From Desulfovibrio sp. (GTDB lineage Bacteria; Desulfobacterota; Desulfovibrionia; Desulfovibrionales; Desulfovibrionaceae): a stretch of DNA of 55,039 nt. Of this stretch, positions 36,337 through 45,403 are shown one piece after another; positions within the stretch are counted from its first letter, which is position 1; the number at the start of each line of letters is the position of its first letter. Below the pieces are notes generated by a model that did no database searches, was not told the DNA's origin, and saw only the letters and a program-made list of their open reading frames with translations. Location: the NCBI GenBank assembly GCA_031276485.1, contig JAISMY010000076.1, positions 1 to 55,039 on the forward strand. Direction: 5' to 3'. A program made the translations under genes and the position numbers.

Positions 36337-36398
36337 CAGGGCGTCGGATCATAAAAATTCCCGGTCACAATGTTTTCTTTCCCCTCGGGAAGAGGACG

Positions 36399-36962
36399 TC
36401 AAGGGCACAGCAGACGCAGGGTGCCGTCTTCGACGACGAACAGCGTACCGTTGTTTTGCCGCAGGTCAAGCAGTTCTTTCGGCGTCATGCCCGCCAGCGC
36501 GCCGGCGAGGCAGGCGTTGAGCCTGGCGTGGGCGATGATCAGACAGGGTTCAGGTTTGAGTTCGGCGGCAAAGGACGCCGCGCGGGCAAAGACCGCGCTG
36601 TAGGATTCGCCGCCGGGCCAGGGCGTGGTCCAGACGTCGCCGCCGGCGGCGACAAGTTTGCCGAAACAGTCCAGGGCGGCGGGAATAGTCATGCCTTCGC
36701 AGGTTCCGTGGTCGCATTCCAGAAGGCGTTTATCCGTTGTATAGTCAAGGCCCAGGACGCCGCATACGATGTCCGCCGTTTCCACGCAACGCGGCAGCGG
36801 GCTGACGAAAACCGCGCCGAGCTCCTTGTCGCGGAAAAATTCGGCCATAGTCGCGGCCGCGGCCCGGCCTTCGGCGAGCAGGGGGCTGTTTTTGCGCCCC
36901 TGCACGCGTTGCTCCGCGTTCCACCGGGTCCTGCCGTGGCGCATTATGTAAACTGCAGGCAT
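36399..36962 (-). CDS. Histidine phosphatase family protein
   Basis: Phosphoglycerate-mutase-like phosphatase of 187 residues. The RHG motif is IMRHGRTRWNAEQRVQG, the second conserved region VFVSPLPRCVETADIV, and the second catalytic His is in IIAHARLNA. It could be an alpha-ribazole phosphatase or a broad phosphatase. No cobalamin genes are nearby. ATG 36962 was chosen. The GTG at 36971 has its AGGAG too close. Confidence 0.87.
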   Translation of the reverse strand: MPAVYIMRHGRTRWNAEQRVQGRKNSPLLAEGRAAAATMAEFFRDKELGAVFVSPLPRCVETADIVCGVLGLDYTTDKRLLECDHGTCEGMTIPAALDCFGKLVAAGGDVWTTPWPGGESYSAVFARAASFAAELKPEPCLIIAHARLNACLAGALAGMTPKELLDLRQNNGTLFVVEDGTLRLLCP

Positions 36963-37361
36963 GGCGCTCACTGCTCCTGATAAGTGGAGCCGGCCGGAGC
37001 AGGCGCAAGGCCGGATATTTTCCCGGCCGGGCTTCCGAATTAAGCAAATTTATCCTGTTATTCCTCTCCTGCCGACTCTTCCTACAAAAAACCGCCGTTA
37101 CGATACATCATTCCCGCGTTGATATCCATGAAAAAAACAACCTCTCCTGTTTGTAACGGACAAACTGGAAAAACCGGACAATCTTACTGCGTCCAGAAGC
37201 AAATATTACGAACCGGATGAACCGGACAAAGGGCATCCGGTGTCACCTGCTCGGACGAAAACCCTACACCGATCCAGTCCTGACTGCGCGGCTTGAAGCG
37301 GGATTATGTTTCACGGCCGGAAATTTCGGCAGGGGAAGGTCTTGCCTGCCTGCACGGCCTG
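36963..37361. other. Intergenic region between the divergent phosphatase and lgt
   Basis: About 400 bases between divergently transcribed genes, AT-richer at 37030-37210. No tRNA, clear promoter pair or conserved ORF was found. The first 69 bases of the track ORF of lgt (from the TTG at 37293) fall here. Confidence 0.6.
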
Positions 37362-38153
37362 ATGTACACCCGCCGCATGCTGCAGTTCCCGCACATAGCC
37401 CCCGAGATAGTGAGCATCGGTCCTTTGGCTGTCCGCTGGTACGGGGCCATGTACGTGCTGGCCTTTGCCGCGGCGATGCTGCTCGGCCGTCTGCGCGCCG
37501 CCCGCGGCGGCGCGTTCACGCGCGCGCAGTTCGACGATGTGATTATCTTCGGTTTTCTGGGGGTATTGCTGGGGGCGCGGTTCGGATACGCGCTGTTTTA
37601 CAACCCCGCCTATTATTTTCGGCATCCTTTGGAAATCCTGCTGATCTGGAAGGGAGGCATGAGCTTCCACGGCGGCTTTCTGGGGGTGCTGCTGGCGCAG
37701 TGGGCGGCGGGCCGGCGTCTGGGCAAAGGTTTTTTCACGACCATGGATTTTATGGCGCCTTTGGTGCCGCCAGGTCTTTTTTTCGTGCGCATCGGCAATT
37801 TCATCAACGCCGAACTGTGGGGAAGGGTGACGGACGTGCCCTGGGGCATGGTGTTTCCCGGAGCGGGGTCTTTGCCCAGACATCCTTCGCAGCTTTACGA
37901 GGCGTTTCTGGAGGGAGCGGTGCTGTTCGTCGTTGTCTGGATCTTTTCCGCCAAACAGCGGCCGACGATGGCTGTAAGCGGCGTTTTCGCCCTGGGCTAC
38001 GGGGTGTTCCGCTGTTTTGCGGAGATGTTCCGGCAGCCGGACGCGCATATCGGCTTTGTGGCCTTTGATTTTCTGACCATGGGTATGCTGCTTTCGCTGC
38101 CCATCGCGCTGACCGGGGCCGTGTTGCTGTTTCTGGCCTACCGGCGGAAGTAA
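37362..38153 (+). CDS. lgt: Prolipoprotein diacylglyceryl transferase
   Basis: Inner-membrane enzyme that transfers diacylglycerol to the lipobox Cys of prolipoproteins. It has the family motifs IWKGGMSFHGGF, RIGNFINAELWGRVT and RHPSQLYEA, with about seven membrane helices. The N-terminus FPHIAPEIVSIGPLAVRWYG matches other Lgt proteins. The track start (TTG 37293) looks too long, and ATG 37362 or 37377 are the plausible starts, neither with a strong Shine-Dalgarno. 263 residues from 37362. Confidence 0.94.
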   Translation: MYTRRMLQFPHIAPEIVSIGPLAVRWYGAMYVLAFAAAMLLGRLRAARGGAFTRAQFDDVIIFGFLGVLLGARFGYALFYNPAYYFRHPLEILLIWKGGMSFHGGFLGVLLAQWAAGRRLGKGFFTTMDFMAPLVPPGLFFVRIGNFINAELWGRVTDVPWGMVFPGAGSLPRHPSQLYEAFLEGAVLFVVVWIFSAKQRPTMAVSGVFALGYGVFRCFAEMFRQPDAHIGFVAFDFLTMGMLLSLPIALTGAVLLFLAYRRK

Positions 38154-38328
38154 CGGCCGGGCGCGGGCGTACCCGTTTGCATCAGATTATGCACGTTCCG
38201 GTAGTGTCCGGAGTTTCAGCACTTTTTTGATGTAGCCGCCAAGCCGTGGTTTTGGCGCGTTGGAGCCGGAGCGGAGCGAAGGCGAAGCGGCCGTCAGAAA
38301 ACAGAAAAAAATATCATCAGGGCAGAAA

Positions 38329-39393
38329 TCACGGCGTACGCGCGAAGTCTTGAGCTGCTTTGACAAAGAGTTCCTTGAGCGACGGGTCGAAGCTGGTCCC
38401 CATGCCCGCGAGGATAATGCCGATTGCATTTTCGTGGCTCAACGCCTTTTTATAGGGTCGGTCCGAGGTCAGGGCGTCATATTCGTCGACGATGGCCATG
38501 ATGCGCCCGAGCAGGGGGATATTCTCGCCCGCCAGGCCGTAGGGATAGCCGCTGCCGTCCCATTTTTCGTGGTGGAAGGCGGTAAAAATTTTGGCGTACT
38601 GCAAAAACCTGCTGTCCTCTTCACCGTCTTCCAACCTTTCGAGAAATCCCACGCCGACGAGCACATGCTGCTGCATTTCCTTAAATTCATCGCTGTTCAG
38701 TCTCCCCGGCTTTTTCAAAATATCATCTCTTATGCCTATTTTGCCGACATCGTGCAATTGGGAAGATTGGATGAGGAGATCGACATCCCATGTTGAAAAC
38801 TGTTCCGGCCGGATTCCCGATTTGATGATTTCGTTCAGAAATATCCTCAGATAGCGTTGCGTATTTGCTATATGGACGCCGGTCGACCCATCGCGGCTTT
38901 CCACCATTTCGGCCATGGCAGCCAGAATTTTATTTTGGAGCTTGACGATGGTTTTTGCCTTGGCTTCGATCATATCTTGAAGGTTTTCATTGTAATTCAG
39001 AAGTTCGCGCTTTTGGTTTTCCAGCAGCATGTGCAGGGCGACACGTTTGCGCAACAGGGGCGGGGAAAAGGGTTTTGTGATGTAATCGACGGCGCCGAGC
39101 TGCAGACCTTTCAGCTCGTAGGTGCTTTCTTCCATGGCGGTAAGGAAGATAACGGGGATATCGCGCGTTTCCCGATTTTCCTTGAGGAGGTTGATGGCTT
39201 CGAAACCGTCCATTTCCGGCATGTCCACATCCAGGAGGATGAGTTCCGGTTTGCGCCATTCCAGGGCTTGCAGCATTTTTGAGGCGGAGGGCACGGTGAG
39301 CACCGTGTAGTCTTCCGACAAGGCTGTTTTCCCGGCAAGAAGGTTGGTGCGGTTGTCGTCCACCAGCATGACCAGTTTGCGCGGATATTCCAT
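38329..39393 (-). CDS. Response regulator with intact HD-GYP phosphodiesterase domain
   Basis: Two-component regulator of 354 residues. The receiver domain (1-120) has acidic residues VDD (11-13), phospho-acceptor D55 (LLLDVDMPEMDG) and the switch Lys in ITKPFS. The HD-GYP domain has H214-D215 (LHDVGKIGI), H274-H275-E276 and GYP 282-284, so cyclic-di-GMP hydrolysis is expected. No histidine kinase is adjacent. This is a useful contrast to the degenerate HD-GYP protein at 7790. MITE copy 3 sits just upstream of its start. Confidence 0.93.
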   Translation of the reverse strand: MEYPRKLVMLVDDNRTNLLAGKTALSEDYTVLTVPSASKMLQALEWRKPELILLDVDMPEMDGFEAINLLKENRETRDIPVIFLTAMEESTYELKGLQLGAVDYITKPFSPPLLRKRVALHMLLENQKRELLNYNENLQDMIEAKAKTIVKLQNKILAAMAEMVESRDGSTGVHIANTQRYLRIFLNEIIKSGIRPEQFSTWDVDLLIQSSQLHDVGKIGIRDDILKKPGRLNSDEFKEMQQHVLVGVGFLERLEDGEEDSRFLQYAKIFTAFHHEKWDGSGYPYGLAGENIPLLGRIMAIVDEYDALTSDRPYKKALSHENAIGIILAGMGTSFDPSLKELFVKAAQDFARTP

Positions 39394-39439
39394 AAGTGCA
39401 AACTCTCTTTTATTAATATATGCGTTAGAGCATTTCTAA

Positions 39440-39618
39440 GGCAACGCTGCTTTATTCTTTTGAAAGGCATGAGGATGGATTCTTCGCTGCGCTCAGAATG
39501 ACAAAAGCGTGGTCATTCCGAGCCGCAGCAAGCGTGGTCATTCTGAGCCGCAGCGAAGCGAAGGCGAAGAATCCATCTTGATGTCTTTTGTCCTTTCCGC
39601 ATTTAATCAGCGTTTACC
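39440..39618 (-). mobile_element. MITE-like element, copy 3 (inverted)
   Basis: The reverse complement aligns along its length with copy 1: GGTAAACGCTGATTAAATGCGGAAAGG at one end and TTTCAAAAGAATAAAGCAGCGTTGCC at the other. Internally a roughly 25-base unit (GCTGCGGCTC-A/G-GAATGACCACGCTT) is tandemly duplicated. Length is 179 bases, as for copy 1. Confidence 0.75.
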
Positions 39619-39788
39619 TGGAATTCATTTTACACTCGAAAATGCCGAAGCATGCTTTGAAAGTTGTGGATACTTGCATATTTGAAATGCTCTAAAAAGT
39701 AAACTTTTTAACTCCGGATCACCGGCCGTAAAGCGTGGTTTTCGGCCGGCTCACGCCCTTGCGCGGCGCATCGGCCTTACGTCCGCGG

Positions 39789-39812
39789 TACTGATTTCCG
39801 CGGAAATCAGTA
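39789..39812. repeat. 24-bp perfect palindrome just downstream of glnS
   Basis: TACTGATTTCCGCGGAAATCAGTA is a perfect 12+12 palindrome with no loop, 3 bases past the glnS stop. It lacks the T-run of an intrinsic terminator in the glnS direction. It could act as an mRNA 3' hairpin, a terminator variant or a protein-binding site. Confidence 0.7.
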
Positions 39813-39815
39813 TGT

Positions 39816-41570
39816 TCAGCGCGCATCGGCGCGGCTTAGGGATTTTTTTTCCAGCTTGGCCCAGGTATCTTTGAGCGTCACGGTGCGGTTGAAGACCGGC
39901 CGGTCGGGACTGCCGTCGCTGTCGGCGCAGAAATAGCCCAGGCGCTCGAACTGTACGCTCTCGCCCGCCTTGAGCGCACGCAGGCTCGGGTCGACGTATC
40001 CCTTCACGACAACCAGTGACTCCGGGTTGATGCAGTCCGGAAAGGTGTTTCCAGGATCCGCATCCGAAGGATCGTCCTTGAGAAAAAGATGGTCGTACAG
40101 CCGCATTTCAGCTTCCACGGCGTGGGCCGCCGAGACCCAGTGCAAAGTGCCCCTGACCTTGCGTCCGTCCGGGCTGCCGCCCCCCCGGCTTTGCGGGTCA
40201 TAGGAACAGATGAGGGCGCGGATCGTGCCGTCCGGGTTCTTCAGAACTTCTTCGCAGGTTATGTAGTAGGCGCAGCGCAGGCGCACTTCGCGCCCCGGTG
40301 CGAGGCGGTGGAATTTCGCCGGCGGGTCTTCCCGAAAATCATCTCTCTCTATGAACAGCTCGCGTGAAAACGGGATGCGGCGCACGCCCTTTTCCGGCTC
40401 ATCCGGGTACAGGGGCAGTTCCGGCCATTCCACCTGCCCTTCCGGATAATTGCGGAGTATCACTTTCAGAGGGTTAAGCACGGCCAGGGCGCGCGGCGCC
40501 GTCGCGTTGAGACGCTCGCGGATGCAGAACTCCAGCACGGCATAGTCCACGATGTTGTCCGCCCTGGAAACGCCGATGCGCGCGACGAATTCCCGCACGG
40601 CTTCGGGAGGTGCCCCGCGCCGGCGCAGACCGGACAGGGTCGGCATACGCGGGTCGTCCCAACCCCGCACAAGACCTCCTTCCACAAGTTGAATGAGTTT
40701 GCGCTTGGAAAGCACCGTGCGCGTGAGATTCAGACGCGCGAATTCCGTCTGCCGGGAACGGAATATGTCCAGAGTCTCCAGAACCCAGTCGTACAACGCG
40801 CGATTGTCGGCAAATTCCAGGGTGCACAGCGAATGGGTGATGCCTTCCAGCGAATCGCAGATGCAGTGCGTGTAGTCGTACAGGGGGTAGATCGGCCAGG
40901 CGTCGCCCGTGCGGTGGTGCGGGGCGCGGCGTATGCGGTACAGCACGGGGTCGCGCATGACTATGTTGGGCGAGGCCATATCTATCTTGGCGCGCAGCAC
41001 ATGCGCGCCGTCTTCGAATTCCCCGGCGCGCATGCGCCGGAACAGGTCGAGGTTCTCCTCCACGCCGCGCTCCCGGTACGGCCCGGCGCGGCCCGGCTCG
41101 GTCAACGTCCCCCGGCAGGCGCGGATCTCCTCGGCCGACAGGCTGTCCACATAGGCCTTGCCCATGCGGATGAGCTGTTCGGCAAACACGTAAAGACGCT
41201 CGAAATAATCCGAGGCGTAATATTCACGGTCTCCCCAGTCCCCGCCCAGCCAGCGCACGTCTTCGCGTATGGCGTCCACGTATTCGCGGCTTTCCTTCGT
41301 CGGGTTGGTGTCGTCGAAGCGCAGGTTGCACAACCCGCCGAATTCTCCGGCTACCCCGAAGTTCAGACAAATGGATTTGGCATGGCCGATGTGCAGGTAT
41401 CCGTTCGGTTCCGGAGGAAAACGGGTGTGGACCGTGTCCCGGCGCTTTTCCGCAAGATCCGCCGCGATCATGGCCCGGATGAAATCCCTGCCTCCCCGTT
41501 TTTCGGCACCTGTTTCCGTTGCGCTTGCCTCCGTTGCGGGGCGCGCAACGGGCTCTTCGGCGATCGTCAT
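39816..41570 (-). CDS. glnS: Glutaminyl-tRNA synthetase
   Basis: Class I synthetase charging tRNA-Gln. The HIGH region is [17 protein letters not shown], followed by FDDTNPTKE. The KMSKS-equivalent is VLSKRKL, and C-terminal anticodon-binding beta barrels follow. The length of 584 residues is normal for the bacterial enzyme with a short N-terminal tail. It lies 27 bases after the coiled-coil membrane protein, so it probably shares the upstream purB-pyrE transcript. Confidence 0.95.
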   Translation of the reverse strand: MTIAEEPVARPATEASATETGAEKRGGRDFIRAMIAADLAEKRRDTVHTRFPPEPNGYLHIGHAKSICLNFGVAGEFGGLCNLRFDDTNPTKESREYVDAIREDVRWLGGDWGDREYYASDYFERLYVFAEQLIRMGKAYVDSLSAEEIRACRGTLTEPGRAGPYRERGVEENLDLFRRMRAGEFEDGAHVLRAKIDMASPNIVMRDPVLYRIRRAPHHRTGDAWPIYPLYDYTHCICDSLEGITHSLCTLEFADNRALYDWVLETLDIFRSRQTEFARLNLTRTVLSKRKLIQLVEGGLVRGWDDPRMPTLSGLRRRGAPPEAVREFVARIGVSRADNIVDYAVLEFCIRERLNATAPRALAVLNPLKVILRNYPEGQVEWPELPLYPDEPEKGVRRIPFSRELFIERDDFREDPPAKFHRLAPGREVRLRCAYYITCEEVLKNPDGTIRALICSYDPQSRGGGSPDGRKVRGTLHWVSAAHAVEAEMRLYDHLFLKDDPSDADPGNTFPDCINPESLVVVKGYVDPSLRALKAGESVQFERLGYFCADSDGSPDRPVFNRTVTLKDTWAKLEKKSLSRADAR

Positions 41571-41597
41571 GCTGTTCCTCGACGCGAAAGGGTTGTG

Positions 41598-42491
41598 TTA
41601 CTGCAGGCGCACCGGATAAGTGCCGCGGTAGACCGTATCCGCGACCTCGATGAGGATGTCTATTGATGCGATGCCGTCCGGTTTCAGACCGGGGGGCAGA
41701 CGAACCATATTCTGCATTGCTTTCATGCGGGCTATGGAGAAACGTGAATTTTCCGGGTCCTGCATGGGCAGGTCCACCCGTGTGCCGTCGGCCGTCACGG
41801 CCGCATACCTGGCCGCGCCGGTGACTGTGCGTTGCCCGTCGGTCACGGTGGACAGTTCGTAGTTGATGCGCAGGCGCAACGAACCGGAATTTCTCGCGCT
41901 GAATTCATTGACGCGCAACGGGCTTCCCTCTCCGGCCAGAGGAGCGAAACCGTCGTCCGTCTTTGCCGGGGCCGCGGCCGGCTTTGCGGGGGGAGGCAAT
42001 GCCGTCTCGCCCGAGGGATCTTCAGCCGGTCTTTCGCTTGTATCCTCGGTCGCGGTCGGCGCGGCCTGCACAACGGCCGGCGACGCGCCGGCAGAAAGGA
42101 CGCGCACGCCCGGGCCGGCGGGAGCGGGAGGATTCGCCGCGGCCGTGCCTCTGGCGGGCAGGTCCGGCGTGCCCACCTCTGTGTGCGTGGCCTGGGGGGG
42201 GCTCTCGTTGCCGGCTTTCAGCAGGCTTTCCAGATTGACCAGACGTTCAAGCTGCAGGCGCAGCCCGGCGTTTTCCCTTTCCCTGCTTTCCTGCGCCGCG
42301 GCCAGTTCCCGGTACTTGGTGAAGAAATGCAGGCCGCCGTATATGCCGCCTCCACCGAACAGCAGCAACACGATAAACAGGCCGGCGCAGAAGTGCAGCA
42401 CGTTGCAACGGATGCTGAAGGTCCTGGATTCCTTGTCGTCGCGCATCAGCAGAACATGGTAGTGCGTCTGTTTTTTAATGACCGGCTTCAA
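41598..42491 (-). CDS. Single-pass membrane protein with coiled coil, function unknown
   Basis: 297-residue protein with a basic cytoplasmic start (KKQTHYHVLLMRDDKESRTFSIRCN), one membrane segment (about 32-52), a short coiled coil (about 55-95), a Pro/Ala-rich linker and a C-terminal globular region (about 200-297) that is probably periplasmic. The N-terminal layout resembles that of envelope proteins next to M23 peptidases, but no peptidase motif is present. Its start overlaps the L,D-transpeptidase gene by 17 bases, so a joint cell-envelope role is likely. Not recognised as a named family. Confidence 0.75.
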   Translation of the reverse strand: MKPVIKKQTHYHVLLMRDDKESRTFSIRCNVLHFCAGLFIVLLLFGGGGIYGGLHFFTKYRELAAAQESRERENAGLRLQLERLVNLESLLKAGNESPPQATHTEVGTPDLPARGTAAANPPAPAGPGVRVLSAGASPAVVQAAPTATEDTSERPAEDPSGETALPPPAKPAAAPAKTDDGFAPLAGEGSPLRVNEFSARNSGSLRLRINYELSTVTDGQRTVTGAARYAAVTADGTRVDLPMQDPENSRFSIARMKAMQNMVRLPPGLKPDGIASIDILIEVADTVYRGTYPVRLQ

Positions 42492-44682
42492 TGCCCCTCC
42501 ACTCTTCCCGCGTGATCAGCCACACGCCGTTTATCTTTTCAAAGGTCAGGGTCTTGATGCCCGTGTCGCCGCCGCCCGCCCGGTCGGCGTATTCCTGATG
42601 CATGTCCGCTACCGGCCGGCTCCTGTGCAGTTGTACCCGGACATCGGTCAGGCGCACACTGACGGGCGGATTTCTGCGCCAGAGCGCAGCCTTGTGCCTG
42701 CTGATCTCGGCTGCTCCTCTGCGTTCGCCCTGTATCGCGCGGGGGGCGTAAAAGCTCGCATAGTCCTTCAAATCCCCGCGCTCCCAAGCCGCGCGCCAGG
42801 CCTCTATGCGCTCCGTAACTGCGCCGGCCGCATCGCGCAACGGGTCCGTCCGCGCGGAGCGCCGCGCGTCTTCCGCCTTGCCGGACTCCGCCGCCGGGAC
42901 AGTAAGAGTGTCGGAAACCGTAGCGGTATCCACCCCGTTGAGTTCAACTTCGCGCGCGGCTTGCCGGCCGCGCGCCGGGCGCTGCGCATCCGTCGGACTA
43001 CCCTCGTCCGCGGCGTTTCCCGAGCTCACGGCACGCGCCGGGTCCGGCCGGGCCGCCTGTCCTCCGGCTCCCGCGGACGCCGCCGTTGCTCCGGACGCGT
43101 CTCCGCTTCGGGAAAGCTGTTGAGCCGGCGGCTCATTTCGCTCCTTTACGGCGCGCTCGCGTTCCGCAACCCGGCGGGCGGCCAGCCTGAAGGCTGCTTC
43201 AGACGGACGGGGCATGGGGCCGAAGGCCGGGTCTTCAATATGATCCGGCGTACTGAGCACGGACTGCCCCGCCGTGTCGATCGGGTCGCTTGCGTCCGAA
43301 GCGTAGGAAACCCGGCCGGCCGCGGAGGACGCCGGCGGTGCAGCGTTTGGGAAAGCGCGGCGGTTCGCGCCTGCAGGAGTAATTGCTCCCGCAGTCGGGG
43401 AAAAAGCGCTGCCGGCATCGGGAGCGGTCTCCGCTGCCGCCGCTTCCGTCTGAGTCCCCGCGGGAGGGCGCGCCCCGCCTGCAACCTCGCCGGCGGCAGA
43501 GACTGACGCCGACGCTCCGGCATCGTGCGCGGAATATCCGGAAGCCCCCGCAGCCGAGGCCACGTACGACGCATCGTCCGGCGCCCGCCAGACCGCGTCC
43601 AGCAGCGCCAAGGGATCGTCCTGCTCAGAAGGCGGCATCAATGATGCCGCCGAAGCCGTCAGAGGCGCGTCCACCAGGCCGGGTTCCCATTCCATGCCGA
43701 CGATTTTGAAGTCCGTCCCCGTTTTTTCCCAATACAGGCGACGTGTGCCGCGCGTACTCAGGTTGGGCGCCTGGTAGTCCTGGTGAAACCAGGTTACCCA
43801 ATAATCGGGGCCGGCAAGAATCCTGACGTCCCTGACCGTGGTGCGTATCCACGGCAACAGCGTGAACAGGCGTTCCTTTTGGGCGCGGAAGGCGGAAAAA
43901 TTCTCACCCTGCGCCGCACTGTACGCTTCCCGGTCGTAAAAGTCGAAAAAACGGCGCGAACGCCCCGACCATGCCTCAGCCCAGTCCCGTACCTTCTGCT
44001 CCAGTCTGCGCAGGTCGTCGTCACTGCCCGCCCCGGACGCGCCGAACGCGAAGGAGCGGGTCAGGGCCACCGGCGCGCCGGGCAGCAGCGCCTTGCCGAG
44101 TATGGACAGGTCGTCGTTGTTCATGGCAACGCAGCCTTCGGTCTGCAACGGCACGAGAGGTTCGCCCCGGCCGTGGATCCATATGCCGAAGCCTGTTTTC
44201 CCGCGCATTCTGTCCACGGGATTGGGATAATTCAGCGTATAAGCGCGCGGGCCGTACTTGATAAAATCCAGGCCGGAGTCGATGCGGCGCACGACAAAAT
44301 ACACGCCCTCGGGAGTTTTAAGATCCCCCTCCACCGCCTTGTCCCCTTCTTTCTGCCCGGTGGTGCAGATAAAAACCCGCGCAATGCGCAACGGACTCTG
44401 TTTTTCAAAAAACGCAAGCTTCTGCCGCGTCTTGTCCACGGCAACGAAATAGGAAGGATGGGCGAACTGTTCGGAAATAACCGCATCCCAGACCGCACTG
44501 GCCGGGTACGGCAAAAGCGGGACAAGGCAGACGGCAAACGCGAGCGCCTTAGGAATGACGGTATTCAAGAAAACGCGAGCCGTGGAAAAAAGAAAAAACA
44601 GACGCGTCCGCAAAGCTGCCGGCGTGTGTTGACGCCGGGATGCGCCGGGTTTCCGGGTATACCTGTCGCAACAGTAAGCCAT
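42475..44682 (-). CDS. L,D-transpeptidase (YkuD) with NTF2-like domains
   Basis: Periplasmic enzyme for 3-3 peptidoglycan crosslinks or lipoprotein attachment. A hydrophobic export segment ends near ASA (residue 63). The YkuD domain (about 75-210) has H170 in IHGRG and catalytic C184 in TEGCVAMNN. Two segments look like NTF2-like domains: about 225-345 (starting DWAEAWSGRSRRFFDFY) and the C-terminus from about 630 (EAWRAAWERGDLKDYASFY). They are joined by a roughly 280-residue Ala/Ser/Asp-rich low-complexity linker. 735 residues is far longer than a minimal YkuD protein. The start is uncertain. Confidence 0.87.
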   Translation of the reverse strand: MAYCCDRYTRKPGASRRQHTPAALRTRLFFLFSTARVFLNTVIPKALAFAVCLVPLLPYPASAVWDAVISEQFAHPSYFVAVDKTRQKLAFFEKQSPLRIARVFICTTGQKEGDKAVEGDLKTPEGVYFVVRRIDSGLDFIKYGPRAYTLNYPNPVDRMRGKTGFGIWIHGRGEPLVPLQTEGCVAMNNDDLSILGKALLPGAPVALTRSFAFGASGAGSDDDLRRLEQKVRDWAEAWSGRSRRFFDFYDREAYSAAQGENFSAFRAQKERLFTLLPWIRTTVRDVRILAGPDYWVTWFHQDYQAPNLSTRGTRRLYWEKTGTDFKIVGMEWEPGLVDAPLTASAASLMPPSEQDDPLALLDAVWRAPDDASYVASAAGASGYSAHDAGASASVSAAGEVAGGARPPAGTQTEAAAAETAPDAGSAFSPTAGAITPAGANRRAFPNAAPPASSAAGRVSYASDASDPIDTAGQSVLSTPDHIEDPAFGPMPRPSEAAFRLAARRVAERERAVKERNEPPAQQLSRSGDASGATAASAGAGGQAARPDPARAVSSGNAADEGSPTDAQRPARGRQAAREVELNGVDTATVSDTLTVPAAESGKAEDARRSARTDPLRDAAGAVTERIEAWRAAWERGDLKDYASFYAPRAIQGERRGAAEISRHKAALWRRNPPVSVRLTDVRVQLHRSRPVADMHQEYADRAGGGDTGIKTLTFEKINGVWLITREEWRGIEAGH

Positions 44683-44718
44683 CTGCGTCTTTGCGCGTTG
44701 CGCTGTTCAACGGCGAAC

Positions 44719-45402
44719 TCAACCGGCGGGCCGCGCTCCGTCGCTTCCGGCAGAGCGCGCCAGTTCAAGCAGTTCACAACGAGTGAAAAGAGAGCGCAGT
44801 TCCCTCCCGGCCGTTGCAAAAGCCTCCGCGCCGCCCGCTTCTTCCCTGTTCAGGATGCAGAACACGGCAAGCACCCTCAGTCCTTCCGCCTCGACGATAT
44901 TTGCGGCTTGTAACACAGAAGCGCCGGTGCTGACAACATCTTCAAGCATGATTACCTTGTCGCCGGGGCGCACGTTGGCCAAGCCCTCCACCCTGCGTCC
45001 CGCGCCGTGCCCTTTGGTTTCCTTGCGCACAATCAGCGCGGGCAGCCGCCTGCCCTGCGCAAGCGCCGCCAACGAGGTTGCCGTCAGCAGCGGATCCGCC
45101 CCCAAGGTCATACCGGCCACGGCCTGCGCCTTCGTGTCGCGCAGCATGTGCGCGAACAGCATGCCGATCAGCCGCGCTCCTTCCGGGTCCAGCGAACTCT
45201 GACGACAATCAAAATAATAGGAAGCCTTGCGCCCGGAACTCAGCGTGAAGTCGCCTTCCATGTATGAACGGGCGTACAAAAGCCTCGCCAAATCCACCCT
45301 GTACGCTTTCATATCGCCGGACTCAAGCTCGGCCGGCTCCGCCCCGCGCGCTTCCGTGCCGCCGGAGCCAGGCACGGTCGATTCCTGGCGTTTGTCGGGC
45401 AT
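44719..45402 (-). CDS. pyrE: Orotate phosphoribosyltransferase
   Basis: Joins orotate to PRPP in pyrimidine synthesis. Characteristic segments are FTLSSGRKASYYFDCRQ, the catalytic-loop lysine region ALIVRKETKGHG, and the PRPP-binding VIMLEDVVSTGASVLQA. The ATG at 45402 follows the purB stop directly (TGAAATG) and gives 227 residues. The internal ATG at 45312 (KAYRVDLARLL) gives a more standard N-terminus and may be the true start. Confidence 0.93.
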   Translation of the reverse strand: MPDKRQESTVPGSGGTEARGAEPAELESGDMKAYRVDLARLLYARSYMEGDFTLSSGRKASYYFDCRQSSLDPEGARLIGMLFAHMLRDTKAQAVAGMTLGADPLLTATSLAALAQGRRLPALIVRKETKGHGAGRRVEGLANVRPGDKVIMLEDVVSTGASVLQAANIVEAEGLRVLAVFCILNREEAGGAEAFATAGRELRSLFTRCELLELARSAGSDGARPAG

Positions 45403-45403
45403 T

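Larger units (their letters stand above)
39394..39815. other. Repeat-rich region between the response regulator and glnS
   Basis: This 420-base stretch contains MITE-like copy 3 (39440-39618), flanked by TAGAGCATTTC (39426-39436) and its exact reverse complement (39684-39694). It also has a TAAAAAGT-AA-ACTTTTTA inverted repeat (39693-39710), a CCGGCCG...CGGCCGG hairpin near 39722-39749, and the 24-bp palindrome at 39789. No gene is seen. Confidence 0.7.

Noticed and set aside
34206-36980. 924-codon plus-strand ORF opposite the ABC exporter and phosphatase
   Set aside because: The minus strand encodes clear ABC transporter and histidine phosphatase motifs. The plus frame is a GC-skew shadow rich in Gly, Arg, His and Gln.
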